From positions 1 to 32,533 of the forward strand of contig UQPY01000024.1 in the NCBI GenBank assembly GCA_900542965.1: a DNA stretch of 32,533 nt. Reading direction: 5' to 3'. Source of the stretch: an uncultured Collinsella sp. (GTDB lineage Bacteria > Actinomycetota > Coriobacteriia > Coriobacteriales > Coriobacteriaceae). Below are positions 14,777 through 24,600 of this stretch, piece by piece. Under the pieces are notes generated by a model. That model made no database searches. It was not told the origin of the DNA and was given only the letters and a program-made list of their open reading frames with translations. The translations under genes were made by a program, and so were the position numbers. How positions within the stretch are numbered: the first letter of the stretch is position 1; every line of letters begins with the position of its first letter.

Positions 14777-15976
14777 ATGGCCGAGATCGTTCTCAAACAT
14801 GTTCAGAAGGTGTATCCCAACAACGAGTCAAAAAAGAAGGGCTTCTTTGGCAAAAAGAAGAAGACCGAGGAGAAGAAGCACAACCTCAAGGTTACCGAGG
14901 ACGGTGTGCTCGCTGTAGAGGACTTCAACCTCACCGTTCACGACCAGGAGTTCATCGTCCTCGTTGGCCCTTCTGGCTGCGGTAAGTCCACGACGATGCG
15001 CATGGTCGCCGGCCTGGAGGACATCACCTCGGGCGATGTCCTCATCGATGGCAAGCGCGTCAACGACGTCGCTCCTAAGGACCGCGACATCGCCATGGTG
15101 TTCCAGAGTTATGCTCTGTACCCCAATATGACGGTGTACGAGAACATGGCGTTTACGCTTGAGCTCAAGAAGGTCCCCAAGGACGAAATCGACCGCAAGG
15201 TTCGCTCCGCTGCCGAGATCCTGGGTATTACCGAGTACCTCGACCGTAAGCCCAAGGCGCTCTCTGGCGGCCAGCGCCAGCGCGTCGCCATCGGCCGCGC
15301 CATCGTGCGTGACCCCAAGGTCTTCCTGATGGACGAGCCGCTGTCCAACCTGGATGCCAAGCTTCGTAACCAGATGCGCGCCGAGCTCATTAAGCTGCGT
15401 CACGAGATCAAGGGCACCTTCATCTACGTTACCCACGACCAGACCGAGGCTATGACCCTCGGCGACCGCATCGTGGTCATGAAGGACGGCGTTGTCCAGC
15501 AGATCGCCACGCCGCAGGAGGTCTTCAACCATCCCGCGAACATCTTCGTCGCCGGCTTCATCGGCGTGCCGCAGATGAACTTCTTCGATGCCCAGCTGGT
15601 GCGCTCGGGCAACGGCTTTACTGTCAAGACCGAGGATATGAACGTGGCGCTCGCCCCGGAGACTTGCGCTCAGCTTGCCCTCAACTGGGACGGCGGCGAC
15701 GTGAAGGAGATTACGGCCGGCGTGCGCCCCGAGCAGATCCTGCTTGCCGACAAGGGCGAGGAGGGTGCGCTCCAGGGCACCGTCGAGGTGACCGAGCTCA
15801 TGGGCTCGACCGAGCATGTCCACGTGACCGCTCCCGACGGCCAGTTTGTCCTGATTATCCCCGTCGTCGACCTCGAGGCCAAGGGCGCGCTCAAGGCTGG
15901 CGACCCCATCTGGTTCAAGTTCGAGAAGAACGCGACTCATCTCTTCGATAAGGTGTCTGGCAAGAACCTTATCTAG
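14777..15976 (+). CDS. ABC transporter ATP-binding protein, MsmX/UgpC/MalK type
   Basis: A 399-residue cytoplasmic ATPase powering sugar import. It has Walker A GPSGCGKST (64-72), a Q-loop in VFQSYALYPNM, signature LSGGQRQR, Walker B VFLMDEP, the switch His in VTHDQTEA, and a C-terminal TOBE/regulatory region after about 260. Between the first strand (VYPN) and the A-loop region (VLAVEDF) there is an extra segment of about 26 residues rich in Lys (15-40), absent from MalK or MsmK as I know them. GAAAGG precedes the start. It ends the operon, with a terminator at 16045. ATPases of this type may serve several importers. Confidence 0.93.
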   Translation: MAEIVLKHVQKVYPNNESKKKGFFGKKKKTEEKKHNLKVTEDGVLAVEDFNLTVHDQEFIVLVGPSGCGKSTTMRMVAGLEDITSGDVLIDGKRVNDVAPKDRDIAMVFQSYALYPNMTVYENMAFTLELKKVPKDEIDRKVRSAAEILGITEYLDRKPKALSGGQRQRVAIGRAIVRDPKVFLMDEPLSNLDAKLRNQMRAELIKLRHEIKGTFIYVTHDQTEAMTLGDRIVVMKDGVVQQIATPQEVFNHPANIFVAGFIGVPQMNFFDAQLVRSGNGFTVKTEDMNVALAPETCAQLALNWDGGDVKEITAGVRPEQILLADKGEEGALQGTVEVTELMGSTEHVHVTAPDGQFVLIIPVVDLEAKGALKAGDPIWFKFEKNATHLFDKVSGKNLI

Positions 15977-16044
15977 GCCCGATGCATCCAGGCCCTCCCT
16001 TTGGGCGACTGCGGCTTTGCCATCCTTTTGCCGCGGTCACATAT

Positions 16045-16088
16045 AAGGCTCCCCTCCCGTCCACTGGGCGAGAGGGGAGCCTTTCTTT
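16045..16088 (+). terminator. ABC operon terminator
   Basis: AAGGCTCCCCTC (16045-16056) pairs perfectly with GAGGGGAGCCTT (16072-16083), with a 15-nt loop, followed by TCTTT. It is about 70 nt after the ATPase stop. Confidence 0.8.
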
Positions 16089-16115
16089 GTATCGGGGTTG
16101 TCCATCTGTCAGTTT

Positions 16116-16413
16116 GTCTTGATCTGTAACAGGTAGAGGGCCAAATTGGGTCTAGATGTTACAGAACGAGATTGAGTTGAGCCGCCTGTCTTTTCATCTC
16201 AATCCGTAACACGAAGGACTGATTTTGGCGGTTACCTGTTACAGATCGAGATTGTTTTATCCGGCTTATCCATTTGTCTCGATTTGTAACAGTAAGGGCG
16301 GATTTCGGACGTTAGATGTTACAGATTGAGATAAACCCTAGGGAAAGAACCGGTTTGTCTTGATCTGTAACAGGTAGGACCGTTTTGGCCGAATAGGTGT
16401 TACAGATTGAGAC
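16116..16413. repeat. Array of four 57-bp palindromes with 25-nt centres
   Basis: Four units occupy 16116-16172, 16195-16251, 16276-16332 and 16357-16413. Each is a 16-nt arm close to GTCTTGATCTGTAACA, a centre of exactly 25 nt, and the complementary arm close to TGTTACAGATTGAGAC. Arms are strongly conserved. Centres differ in sequence but share a pattern (GGTAG-, central ATTTT, G/C blocks). Gaps between units are 22, 23 and 24 bp. No gene overlaps them. They may form an array of protein-binding sites, a BIME-like repeat cluster or RNA hairpins. Confidence 0.9.
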
Positions 16414-16451
16414 GATTTAGTCGAGGCGGCTCACAGGGGCAACGCACGGGC

Positions 16452-16486
16452 ACAAAAAACGGAGCCGTGTCGCCACGACTCCGTTT
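16452..16486 (-). terminator. Terminator of the phosphorylase gene
   Basis: On the minus strand, AACGGAGTCGTG pairs with CACGGCTCCGTT (one G-U pair), followed by a T run (the A run at 16453-16459). It is about 30 nt after the glgP stop codon. Confidence 0.8.
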
Positions 16487-16514
16487 CTCAAGAGGATGGG
16501 TAAGGGAAGTGAAA

Positions 16515-18782
<2,268 letters not shown>

Positions 18783-18828
18783 GTTTTCTCCTGTGATGGG
18801 TTGTTTCATGTCTGCAATTCATAAGAAG

Positions 18829-18862
18829 CCCGCGCGAGGGGATTGGGGTGGCCTCGCGCGGG
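18829..18862 (-). other. Hairpin between malQ and glgP
   Basis: A perfect 11-bp GC-rich stem, CCCGCGCGAGG / CCTCGCGCGGG, has a 12-nt loop. On the minus strand it is followed by CTTCTTAT, a weak U tract. It could be a partial terminator that sets the malQ-to-glgP ratio, or an mRNA end protector. Confidence 0.55.
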
Positions 18863-18910
18863 AAAAGCAAGCGCGTCCGCACGGTGGGGAGGGGTCGGGC
18901 GCGGTAGCTC

Positions 18911-20416
18911 CTATTGAGGAAGCTCGATTTCGGCTTCCGACGGGATGCGGAAGTAGGTCTCGGTCCAGTCGGTGAGTTTGTGCTCGAGCTCGCGGGTGAT
19001 GGCGCCGTCGAGCATGCGCCAGGTCCAGTTGCCACCCAGCGTGGCAGGGGTGTTGATGCGCGCCTCGTTGCCCAAGTTGAGCAGGTCCTGCATGGTGTAG
19101 ATGCACGTGTCGCTCACGCTGGCGGCGATGGTGCGATTGAGTGCGTCGGCCATGGGTTCGCCGGCCTGCTGATGGGTGTACAGGGCTGCCTGCTCACGTT
19201 GACGCGGGGTGGCCGTTCCCTCAAACCAACCGCGCGCCGTCTCGTTGTCGTGGGTGCCCACATAGGCGACGGTGTTGGCGATGTAGTTATGCGGCAGGTA
19301 GTACGAGTTGGTGCCCTCAAAGGCAAACTGCAGGATCTTCATGCTGGGGAAGCCCGAGTTGTCGCGCATGTCGATGACGCCGGGGGTGAGGAAGCCCAGG
19401 TCCTCGGCGATGATGGGCAGCGTGCCGAGCTTTTCCTTGAGCGTCTTGAAGAACTTGAGGCCGGGACCCTGCGTCCACGAACCGTAGGACGAATCGGGCG
19501 AGGAGAACGGCACCTCCCAATAGGCCTCGAAGCCGCGGAAGTGATCCAGGCGGATGACGTCGTACATGTCGAGGGCGGCGCGAATGCGGCCCTCCCACCA
19601 GGAGAAGCCGTCGGACTCCATGGCGTCCCAGTCGTAGATGGGGTTGCCCCAGTACTGGCCGGTGGCCGAGAACTGGTCGGGCGGCGTGCCGGCGACGCTC
19701 ACGGGATTGCCGGCGGCGTCGATCTTAAAGAGCTCGGGTGTCGCCCACATCTCGACGGAGTCACGCGAGACATAGATGGGCAGGTCGCCGATGATGAGAA
19801 TGTCGCGCTCGTTGGCATAGGCCTTGAGGCGGCTCCACTGGCGATCGAAGAAGTACTGCGTCATCTGGTGGTAGAGCATACGCGCCGGATGGTCGGCGCA
19901 GACCTTGGCGGAAGCCTCGCCGCGGGTGCGGAGCTCCGCGGGCCACTCCCAAAACGCCTTGAGACCGCACTCCTCTTTGACGGTCATGAACTCACAGTAG
20001 GGGATGAGCCAGTCCTCGTTGGCCTGGATAAAGTCATCGAAATCGGCCGGCTTGTCGGCAGCAAAGCGCTCGGCGGCGCGGTCGAGAATCTGACGGCGGC
20101 CGCCAAAGATAGCACCGTAGTCGACATTGCTGGGGTCGGATCCCAGATACACGCCATCGATATCGCGCTGTTCCAGATACCCTGCCTCGATAAGCTCGGC
20201 AAAGTCGATAAAGTTGGGGTTGCCTGCGCGGGCCGAGAACGACTGATAGGGCGAATCGCCATAGCTGGTCGTCGTAAGGGGCAGAATCTGCCAGTAATGT
20301 TGTTTGCACGAGGCGAGAAAATCGACGAAGTCGTAGGCATTCCAGCCAAAGCCGCCGATTCCGTATGGTCCGGGCAGAGATGAGACGGGCATGAGGACGC
20401 CGCTTGCACGCTCCAT
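18911..20416 (-). CDS. malQ: 4-alpha-glucanotransferase (amylomaltase)
   Basis: A 501-residue glycoside hydrolase family 77 enzyme that transfers alpha-1,4-glucan segments and releases glucose. The N-terminus has the family start RASGVLMPVSSLPGPYGIGGFG. The nucleophile is Asp291 in RLDHFRG, with an acid in IIAEDLG and a third acidic residue in GTHDNETARGW. The ATG at 20416 is chosen with GGTGAG seven bases before it; TTG/GTG codons 12-15 bases upstream are less likely. The promoter contains a TTGTTTAAACATG dyad, linking it to the regulon of the ABC and PTS genes. It lies upstream of glgP on the same strand and very likely shares a pathway with it. Confidence 0.95.
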   Translation of the reverse strand: MERASGVLMPVSSLPGPYGIGGFGWNAYDFVDFLASCKQHYWQILPLTTTSYGDSPYQSFSARAGNPNFIDFAELIEAGYLEQRDIDGVYLGSDPSNVDYGAIFGGRRQILDRAAERFAADKPADFDDFIQANEDWLIPYCEFMTVKEECGLKAFWEWPAELRTRGEASAKVCADHPARMLYHQMTQYFFDRQWSRLKAYANERDILIIGDLPIYVSRDSVEMWATPELFKIDAAGNPVSVAGTPPDQFSATGQYWGNPIYDWDAMESDGFSWWEGRIRAALDMYDVIRLDHFRGFEAYWEVPFSSPDSSYGSWTQGPGLKFFKTLKEKLGTLPIIAEDLGFLTPGVIDMRDNSGFPSMKILQFAFEGTNSYYLPHNYIANTVAYVGTHDNETARGWFEGTATPRQREQAALYTHQQAGEPMADALNRTIAASVSDTCIYTMQDLLNLGNEARINTPATLGGNWTWRMLDGAITRELEHKLTDWTETYFRIPSEAEIELPQ

Positions 20417-20501
20417 GAATGCGCTCACCAACCTTCTTGTTGTGGGGTCGGCCTGCCGATGGGTATGCAGTCCGCCTCCGATGTTCTGATTCGATACGCC
20501 T

Positions 20502-20530
20502 ATTGTAAAACATGTTGTTTAAACATGTAC
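20502..20530 (-). promoter_or_regulatory. malQ promoter with operator in the spacer
   Basis: The minus-strand -10 box is TACAAT (20507-20502). The dyad TTGTTTAAACATG (20515-20527), inside the larger ACATGT...ACATGT palindrome (20510-20528), occupies the spacer up to the -35 position. The core TTGTTTAAAC equals the sites at 10399 and 10521 (reverse complement). Confidence 0.45.
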
Positions 20531-20585
20531 AGGCAAGATAAAAAAGTTGGTCGATTTTCGGCGAATGGCTACATGCCATGAAAAA

Positions 20586-20614
20586 GCCCCGACCTCACAA
20601 CGTGAGATCGGGGC
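20586..20614 (-). terminator. galE terminator
   Basis: GCCCCGACCTCAC (20586-20598) pairs with GTGAGATCGGGGC (20602-20614) with a 3-nt loop. On the minus strand it is followed by TTTTTC. It lies just after the galE stop. Confidence 0.85.
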
Positions 20615-20636
20615 AAGAACGGTATGTAGGTTTTTG

Positions 20637-21698
20637 CTACTCGGCGTCGGCGAAGCCGTTGGGGTTGTGGCTCTGCCAGTTCCAGCTATCGCGGCACATG
20701 TCCGCGATGTCGTACTGGGCCTTCCAGCCCATCATGCGCTCGGCCTTGGAGGCATCGCACCAGTTGGCAGCGATGTCGCCGGCGCGGCGCTCGCGGATCA
20801 CGTAGGGCAGCTCCTTGCCACAAGCCTTGGAGAAGGCGGCGACGACCTCGAGTACCGAGGTGCCGGTGCCGGTGCCCAGGTTGAAGATCTCGACGCCGGT
20901 CTTGCCGTTCATCCAGTTAAGGGCGGCAACGTGACCAGAGGCCAGATCGCACACGTGGATGTAGTCGCGCACGCCGGTGCCGTCGGGGGTGGGGTAGTCG
21001 TTGCCAAAGACCTGAACGGCCTCGAGCTTGCCCACGGCGACCTGGGCGACATAGGGCACCAGGTTGTTGGGGATGCCCTTGGGGTCCTCGCCGATCAGGC
21101 CCGACGGATGAGCGCCGATGGGGTTGAAGTAACGGAGCAGCACGACGTCCCACTCGGGGTCGGCGGTGTGGACGTCCATAAGGATCTGCTCGATCATCCA
21201 CTTGGTCCAGCCATAGGGGTTGGTTGCGGGCTTCTTGGGGTCTTCCTCGGTGACGGGCGGGTTGTCCGGGTCGCCGTAGACGGTCGAGGAGCTCGAGAAG
21301 ATGATGGACTTGCAGCCATGGTTGCGCATGACGTCGATGAGCACCAGGGTGTTCTCGATGTTGTTGTGGTAGTACTCGACGGGCTTGCTCACCGACTCGC
21401 CGACGGCCTTAAAGCCGGCAAAGTGGATGACGCGGTCGATCTGATGGGTATCGAAGATCTTGTTCATCGCATCGCGGTCGAGCACGTTGGCCTCGTAGAA
21501 GGTGAGGTTCTTGGCGGCCTCGTCGCCCACGATGGTCTTGACGCGGTCGACGGCGACGGCGCTGGAGTTGGAGAGATCATCGACGATGACGACCTGGTAG
21601 CCACCCTCGAGCAGCTGAACGACGGTGTGCGAGCCGATAAAGCCGGCGCCACCGGTAACGAGGACACAGGTGTCTTTGGGGTCGAGTGCTTTGGACAT
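20637..21698 (-). CDS. galE: UDP-glucose 4-epimerase
   Basis: A 353-residue extended short-chain dehydrogenase interconverting UDP-glucose and UDP-galactose (possibly the N-acetyl forms too). It has the NAD-binding GGAGFIGSH (16-24), SSSSTVYG before the active site, and the catalytic Tyr162/Lys166 pair in NPYGWTK. The ATG at 21698 (MSKALDPKD) is preceded by AGGAG; a 24-residue upstream extension is unsupported. It has its own terminator and is separated from malQ by 220 bp, so it is probably an independent unit. It supplies galactose catabolism or surface polysaccharide precursors. Confidence 0.95.
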   Translation of the reverse strand: MSKALDPKDTCVLVTGGAGFIGSHTVVQLLEGGYQVVIVDDLSNSSAVAVDRVKTIVGDEAAKNLTFYEANVLDRDAMNKIFDTHQIDRVIHFAGFKAVGESVSKPVEYYHNNIENTLVLIDVMRNHGCKSIIFSSSSTVYGDPDNPPVTEEDPKKPATNPYGWTKWMIEQILMDVHTADPEWDVVLLRYFNPIGAHPSGLIGEDPKGIPNNLVPYVAQVAVGKLEAVQVFGNDYPTPDGTGVRDYIHVCDLASGHVAALNWMNGKTGVEIFNLGTGTGTSVLEVVAAFSKACGKELPYVIRERRAGDIAANWCDASKAERMMGWKAQYDIADMCRDSWNWQSHNPNGFADAE

Positions 21699-21892
21699 GT
21701 AGTCTCCTATCGAATCAGGAACACTTCTAGAGGGGAGTATAGCGCAGGCGGGGACGCCCAAATGGTGCACTGTAGGAAAAGCAGAGGATTATGTTAACGT
21801 ACTCATATAAGAGCTTGCTCAATTGTTACCTCAAATTTGACAATTGCTTACGAGCCGCCGACCTTGTAGTTTCCTGACGTTCGTGGAAATCG

Positions 21893-21920
21893 TTGGGACG
21901 CGCCATATGTACGCTAATAT
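21893..21920 (+). promoter_or_regulatory. Promoter of the secreted hydrolase gene
   Basis: TTGGGA (21893-21898) and TAATAT (21915-21920) are spaced by 16 bp. The predicted start near 21927 leaves an untranslated leader of about 38 nt containing CGGAG before the ATG. Confidence 0.5.
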
Positions 21921-21964
21921 GTATGAGTTGAGCGACATATAAATAAGCATGTAACGGAGTACAT

Positions 21965-23170
21965 ATGTCACCAAACAGCGATTCCATCCTTTCCCAGGAG
22001 CTCTCGCGCCGCACTGCCCTTAAGGCCCTGTTCGGCGCCGCTTCTGCGGCAGTTCTTTTTGGCCTGCCCACTCGCGCCCATGCGGCGGAGGCTTCCAAAG
22101 AAACCACCGATAAATTGAATGCCGCCCAGGCCCAGCTCGACGAGGTTCAGGCCCAGCTCGACAGCATCGCAAATGAGTATGCGGCGCTGGCCAACAAGAA
22201 TGCCCAGACCCTCAACGACATCGAGAATGTCCAGGGCAAGATTGACGACACGCAGGCCCAGATCGATGAAAAGAAGGCCGAGCTCAAGAAGAAGCGCAAC
22301 GACCTTTCCGATCGCGTGGCCGCCAGCTACAAGTCCGGCGGCACGAACATCCTGTCGCTGCTGCTGGCCTCTGGCTCGTTTGAGGAACTCGTCGCCAACG
22401 CGCATTACGTTGAGAAGATCAACAAGAGCGACCGCGATGCCATCGAGGATATCCAGACGATTCAGGCTGAGCTCGACGCACAGAAGACCGAGCTCGAAGC
22501 ACAAAAGGCCGACCTGGAGAAACTCAAGGACCAGCAGACGGCTCAGATGCAGGATATGCAGGCCAAGCAGCAAGAAGTCCAGACCGTGCTGAACGGTCTT
22601 TCCGACGACGTCAAGGAGCTCATGGCTCAGCGCGATTCCGAGATCCTCGCTGCCGCCCAGGCTGAGGAGGCTGCCAGGAAGGCCGCCGCTGCCGCTGCCG
22701 CCGCGAACAAGAACAATTCCTACTCGGGTGGTTCGAGTTCGGGTGGCGGATCGTATGCGCCCGGAACCCCGCAACAGAATGCCGGCTCGGGCAAACAGCA
22801 GGCCGTCGTCAACGCGTGCTACTCCACGCCTTCGCCGGGTCAGAACTGGTGCGCGGCGTGGGTTACCAATGTCTTCCGTAACGCCGGCGTTGGCTACTTT
22901 GGCGGCAACGCGTGCGACATGTTCAACGCCTGGTGCTATAGCTCCGATCGTTCGGCACTGCAGGTGGGCATGATCGTGGCCGACTCGTCGCACAGCGGTA
23001 CTGGTGCTCCGGGCCTTATCTACGGTCACGTGGGCATCTACGTTGGCGGCGGCATCGTTATGAGCAACGAGGGCGCCATTACGTCTAAGTCGCTTGATTC
23101 GTTTATTAGCTTCTATGGCACTGGCTCTGGCGTGCGTTGGGGCTGGCTCGGCGGTATTGCGCTGTCGTAG
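21965..23170 (+). CDS. Secreted coiled-coil cell-wall hydrolase with CHAP/NlpC-P60-like domain
   Basis: A 401-residue exported protein. A twin-arginine-like signal (SRRTALKAL, Arg15-Arg16) has a probable cleavage site after AHA (residue 40). Residues about 45-225 are a long Gln/Glu/Lys/Ala heptad region, a coiled coil like PcsB or RipA-type hydrolases, with the hinge ASYKSGGTNILSLLLASGSFEELVAN split across the middle. A Ser/Gly-rich linker (about 240-275) leads to the C-terminal cysteine-peptidase fold, with Cys296 in NWCAAWV and His355 in YGHVGIYVGG. This fits a peptidoglycan amidase or endopeptidase for cell division. The ATG is preceded by CGGAG. It is monocistronic; a palindromic repeat and a terminator follow. 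Confidence 0.88.
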   Translation: MSPNSDSILSQELSRRTALKALFGAASAAVLFGLPTRAHAAEASKETTDKLNAAQAQLDEVQAQLDSIANEYAALANKNAQTLNDIENVQGKIDDTQAQIDEKKAELKKKRNDLSDRVAASYKSGGTNILSLLLASGSFEELVANAHYVEKINKSDRDAIEDIQTIQAELDAQKTELEAQKADLEKLKDQQTAQMQDMQAKQQEVQTVLNGLSDDVKELMAQRDSEILAAAQAEEAARKAAAAAAAANKNNSYSGGSSSGGGSYAPGTPQQNAGSGKQQAVVNACYSTPSPGQNWCAAWVTNVFRNAGVGYFGGNACDMFNAWCYSSDRSALQVGMIVADSSHSGTGAPGLIYGHVGIYVGGGIVMSNEGAITSKSLDSFISFYGTGSGVRWGWLGGIALS

Positions 23171-23189
23171 CTGCGGTTTGAAGCAAGTT

Positions 23190-23320
23190 GGTCCGGGACT
23201 GGGGGCGAGGCATAAGGTTGCCTGCTCTACAGTCCTGCGCAAGACGAAGGCCACATTAAGTGGCCTTCTTTGCGTGCGGAACTCGCGACCAACCTTATGC
23301 CTCGCCCCCAGCCCCGGACC
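23190..23320. repeat. Family A palindromic element, second complete copy
   Basis: Arms of 30 nt (23190-23219 and 23291-23320) are complementary at 29 positions. The 71-nt core (23220-23290) has the same start CCTGCTCTACAGTCCTGC and end GTGCGGAACTCGCGA as the element at 4744-4872. The arm sequence is different from that copy. Core substitutions are paired: AGGCCAC/GTGGCCT with flanking GAAGG/CCTTC here and GGAGG/CCTCC there. Confidence 0.9.
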
Positions 23321-23370
23321 TTCCGGGTCCAAGGCGTGACACACCGGACTGGGTTATCTGAATAAATATG

Positions 23371-23400
23371 GTGAAGGCCCCTTTCGGGGCCTTCTTTTTA
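23371..23400. terminator. Bidirectional terminator between hydrolase gene and murB
   Basis: GAAGGCCCC-TTTC-GGGGCCTTC is followed by TTTTTA on the plus strand and by an imperfect T-rich tail on the minus strand. The murB stop codon (23398-23400) overlaps its edge. Confidence 0.75.
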
Positions 23401-24360
23401 TAAAAATTCGCCTACTCGGTGGACTTCGGGTTGTAGGTCTACGCCGAATTGGTCTTTGACGGTTGCTTGGATGTGGCGGATGAGTTCGTCGACGTCGGCG
23501 GCGGTGGCGTGGTCGGCGTTGACGATGAAGCCGCAGTGTTTCTCGCTCACCTGTGCGCCGCCGATGGCGTGACCGCGCAGGCCGGCGTCCATGATGAGCT
23601 TGCCGGCAAAGTAACCCTCGGGGCGCTTGAAGGTGGAGCCGGCGCTCGGCATGTCGAGCGGCTGCTTGTTCTCGCGGCGCTGACGGTAGTCGTCCATGTC
23701 GGCCTTGATCATCGCGGCGTTGCCCGGGGCGAGGTTGAAGGTGGCCGAGAGCACGATAAAGCCGTCGTCGGCAATGCGGCTCTTGCGATAGCCCAGGTTG
23801 AGCTCATCGACATCGAACTCGATGATATTGCCGCTGCCGCGGGTACCGTCGTCGAGTACGCGGGCGGGCTTATAGACGCGCACGGACTCCAGAACATCGG
23901 CCATGCAGGCGCCGTAGGCGCCGGCGTTCATGTAACAGGCGCCGCCGACCGAACCGGGAATGCCCGAGATGGGCTCCATGCCAGTGAGACCGGCCTCGGC
24001 AGCCGCGGCGGCCACATCCGAGAGCAGGGCGCCGGCTGCTGCCGTGACGTGCGTGCCGTCGACGGTAATGTCGGAGAGGCCTTCGCCCAGTGCCACGACG
24101 ACGCCACGGATGCCCTTGTCGCCAACGAGCAGGTCGGAACCGTTGCCCACGATGGTGAGCGGCAGGTCGCAGCGATAGCAAGTGTCGAGCGTGGCGACGA
24201 GGCCCTGCTCGGTATCGGGCGTAACAAAGACGTCGGCGGGGCCGCCGATCTTAAACGTGGTGTGATCGCGCATGGGCTCGCTCATGAGCACGTTGTCCTC
24301 GCCGGCAACACCGGCGAGCGCACAGAGCAGGTCCTCGTTAAAAAAGTCGTTCTCGTGCAT
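23398..24360 (-). CDS. murB: UDP-N-acetylenolpyruvoylglucosamine reductase
   Basis: A 320-residue cytosolic flavoenzyme that reduces UDP-GlcNAc-enolpyruvate to UDP-MurNAc in peptidoglycan synthesis. It has the FAD-binding segments TTFKIGGPADVF, VGNGSDLLVGDKG and PGSVGGACYMNAGAYG, the YRKSR segment, the proton-donor Ser in AGSTFKRPEG, and the C-terminal Glu in LQPEVHRVG. The short YRKSR loop fits the type II enzymes. The ATG at 24360 follows AAGGCGG; an upstream TTG (24405) would add 15 His/Asp-rich residues and has no ribosome site. It is a single gene between a terminator and an inverted repeat. Confidence 0.95.
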   Translation of the reverse strand: MHENDFFNEDLLCALAGVAGEDNVLMSEPMRDHTTFKIGGPADVFVTPDTEQGLVATLDTCYRCDLPLTIVGNGSDLLVGDKGIRGVVVALGEGLSDITVDGTHVTAAAGALLSDVAAAAAEAGLTGMEPISGIPGSVGGACYMNAGAYGACMADVLESVRVYKPARVLDDGTRGSGNIIEFDVDELNLGYRKSRIADDGFIVLSATFNLAPGNAAMIKADMDDYRQRRENKQPLDMPSAGSTFKRPEGYFAGKLIMDAGLRGHAIGGAQVSEKHCGFIVNADHATAADVDELIRHIQATVKDQFGVDLQPEVHRVGEFL

Positions 24361-24425
24361 ACGAATATCCGCCTTATGGTGGTCGTTTTCATCAATCGAA
24401 TGCAATATACCCTACCTGGATGGAT

Positions 24426-24491
24426 TTGGTGCAAAGTAACCTGGCCCCAATGCACCACATGGTGCAAAGGGGGCAGGTTACTTTGCACCAA
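24426..24491. repeat. Inverted repeat upstream of murB and the LacI gene
   Basis: TTGGTGCAAAGTAACCTG (24426-24443) is perfectly complementary to 24474-24491, and a second dyad TGCACCACATGGTGCA (24451-24466) lies in the middle. The arms share a GGTNACTTTGNNCC pattern with the hairpins at 28390-28474. It is between divergent genes and could affect both, though its family resemblance suggests a dispersed repeat. Confidence 0.8.
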
Positions 24492-24524
24492 TCGCGGCGA
24501 TAAAACAGCCGTCTACCGGATTGG

Positions 24525-24535
24525 TAAAGCGTTTA
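24525..24535. promoter_or_regulatory. Candidate LacI-type operator at its own gene
   Basis: TAAAGCGTTTA lies 65 bp upstream of the LacI-family start codon and resembles the AAAACGTTTT sites upstream of phosphoketolase. Autoregulation is inferred. Confidence 0.4.
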
Positions 24536-24600
24536 TCATCGAGGTAGATGGGCGGTCGCTATACTTTCAAGAGATTGCGCGCAAACCCGGAAGGAGCGAG

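Noticed and set aside
16116..16413. CRISPR-like array
   Set aside because: There are repeated 16-nt arms with 25-nt centres, but arms alternate in orientation, gaps of 22-24 bp separate units, and no cas genes are present.
23449..24600. N-terminal extension of the LacI gene antisense to murB
   Set aside because: The frame is open only because of codon bias in murB. The LacI family N-terminus begins exactly at 24601 behind a good ribosome site.
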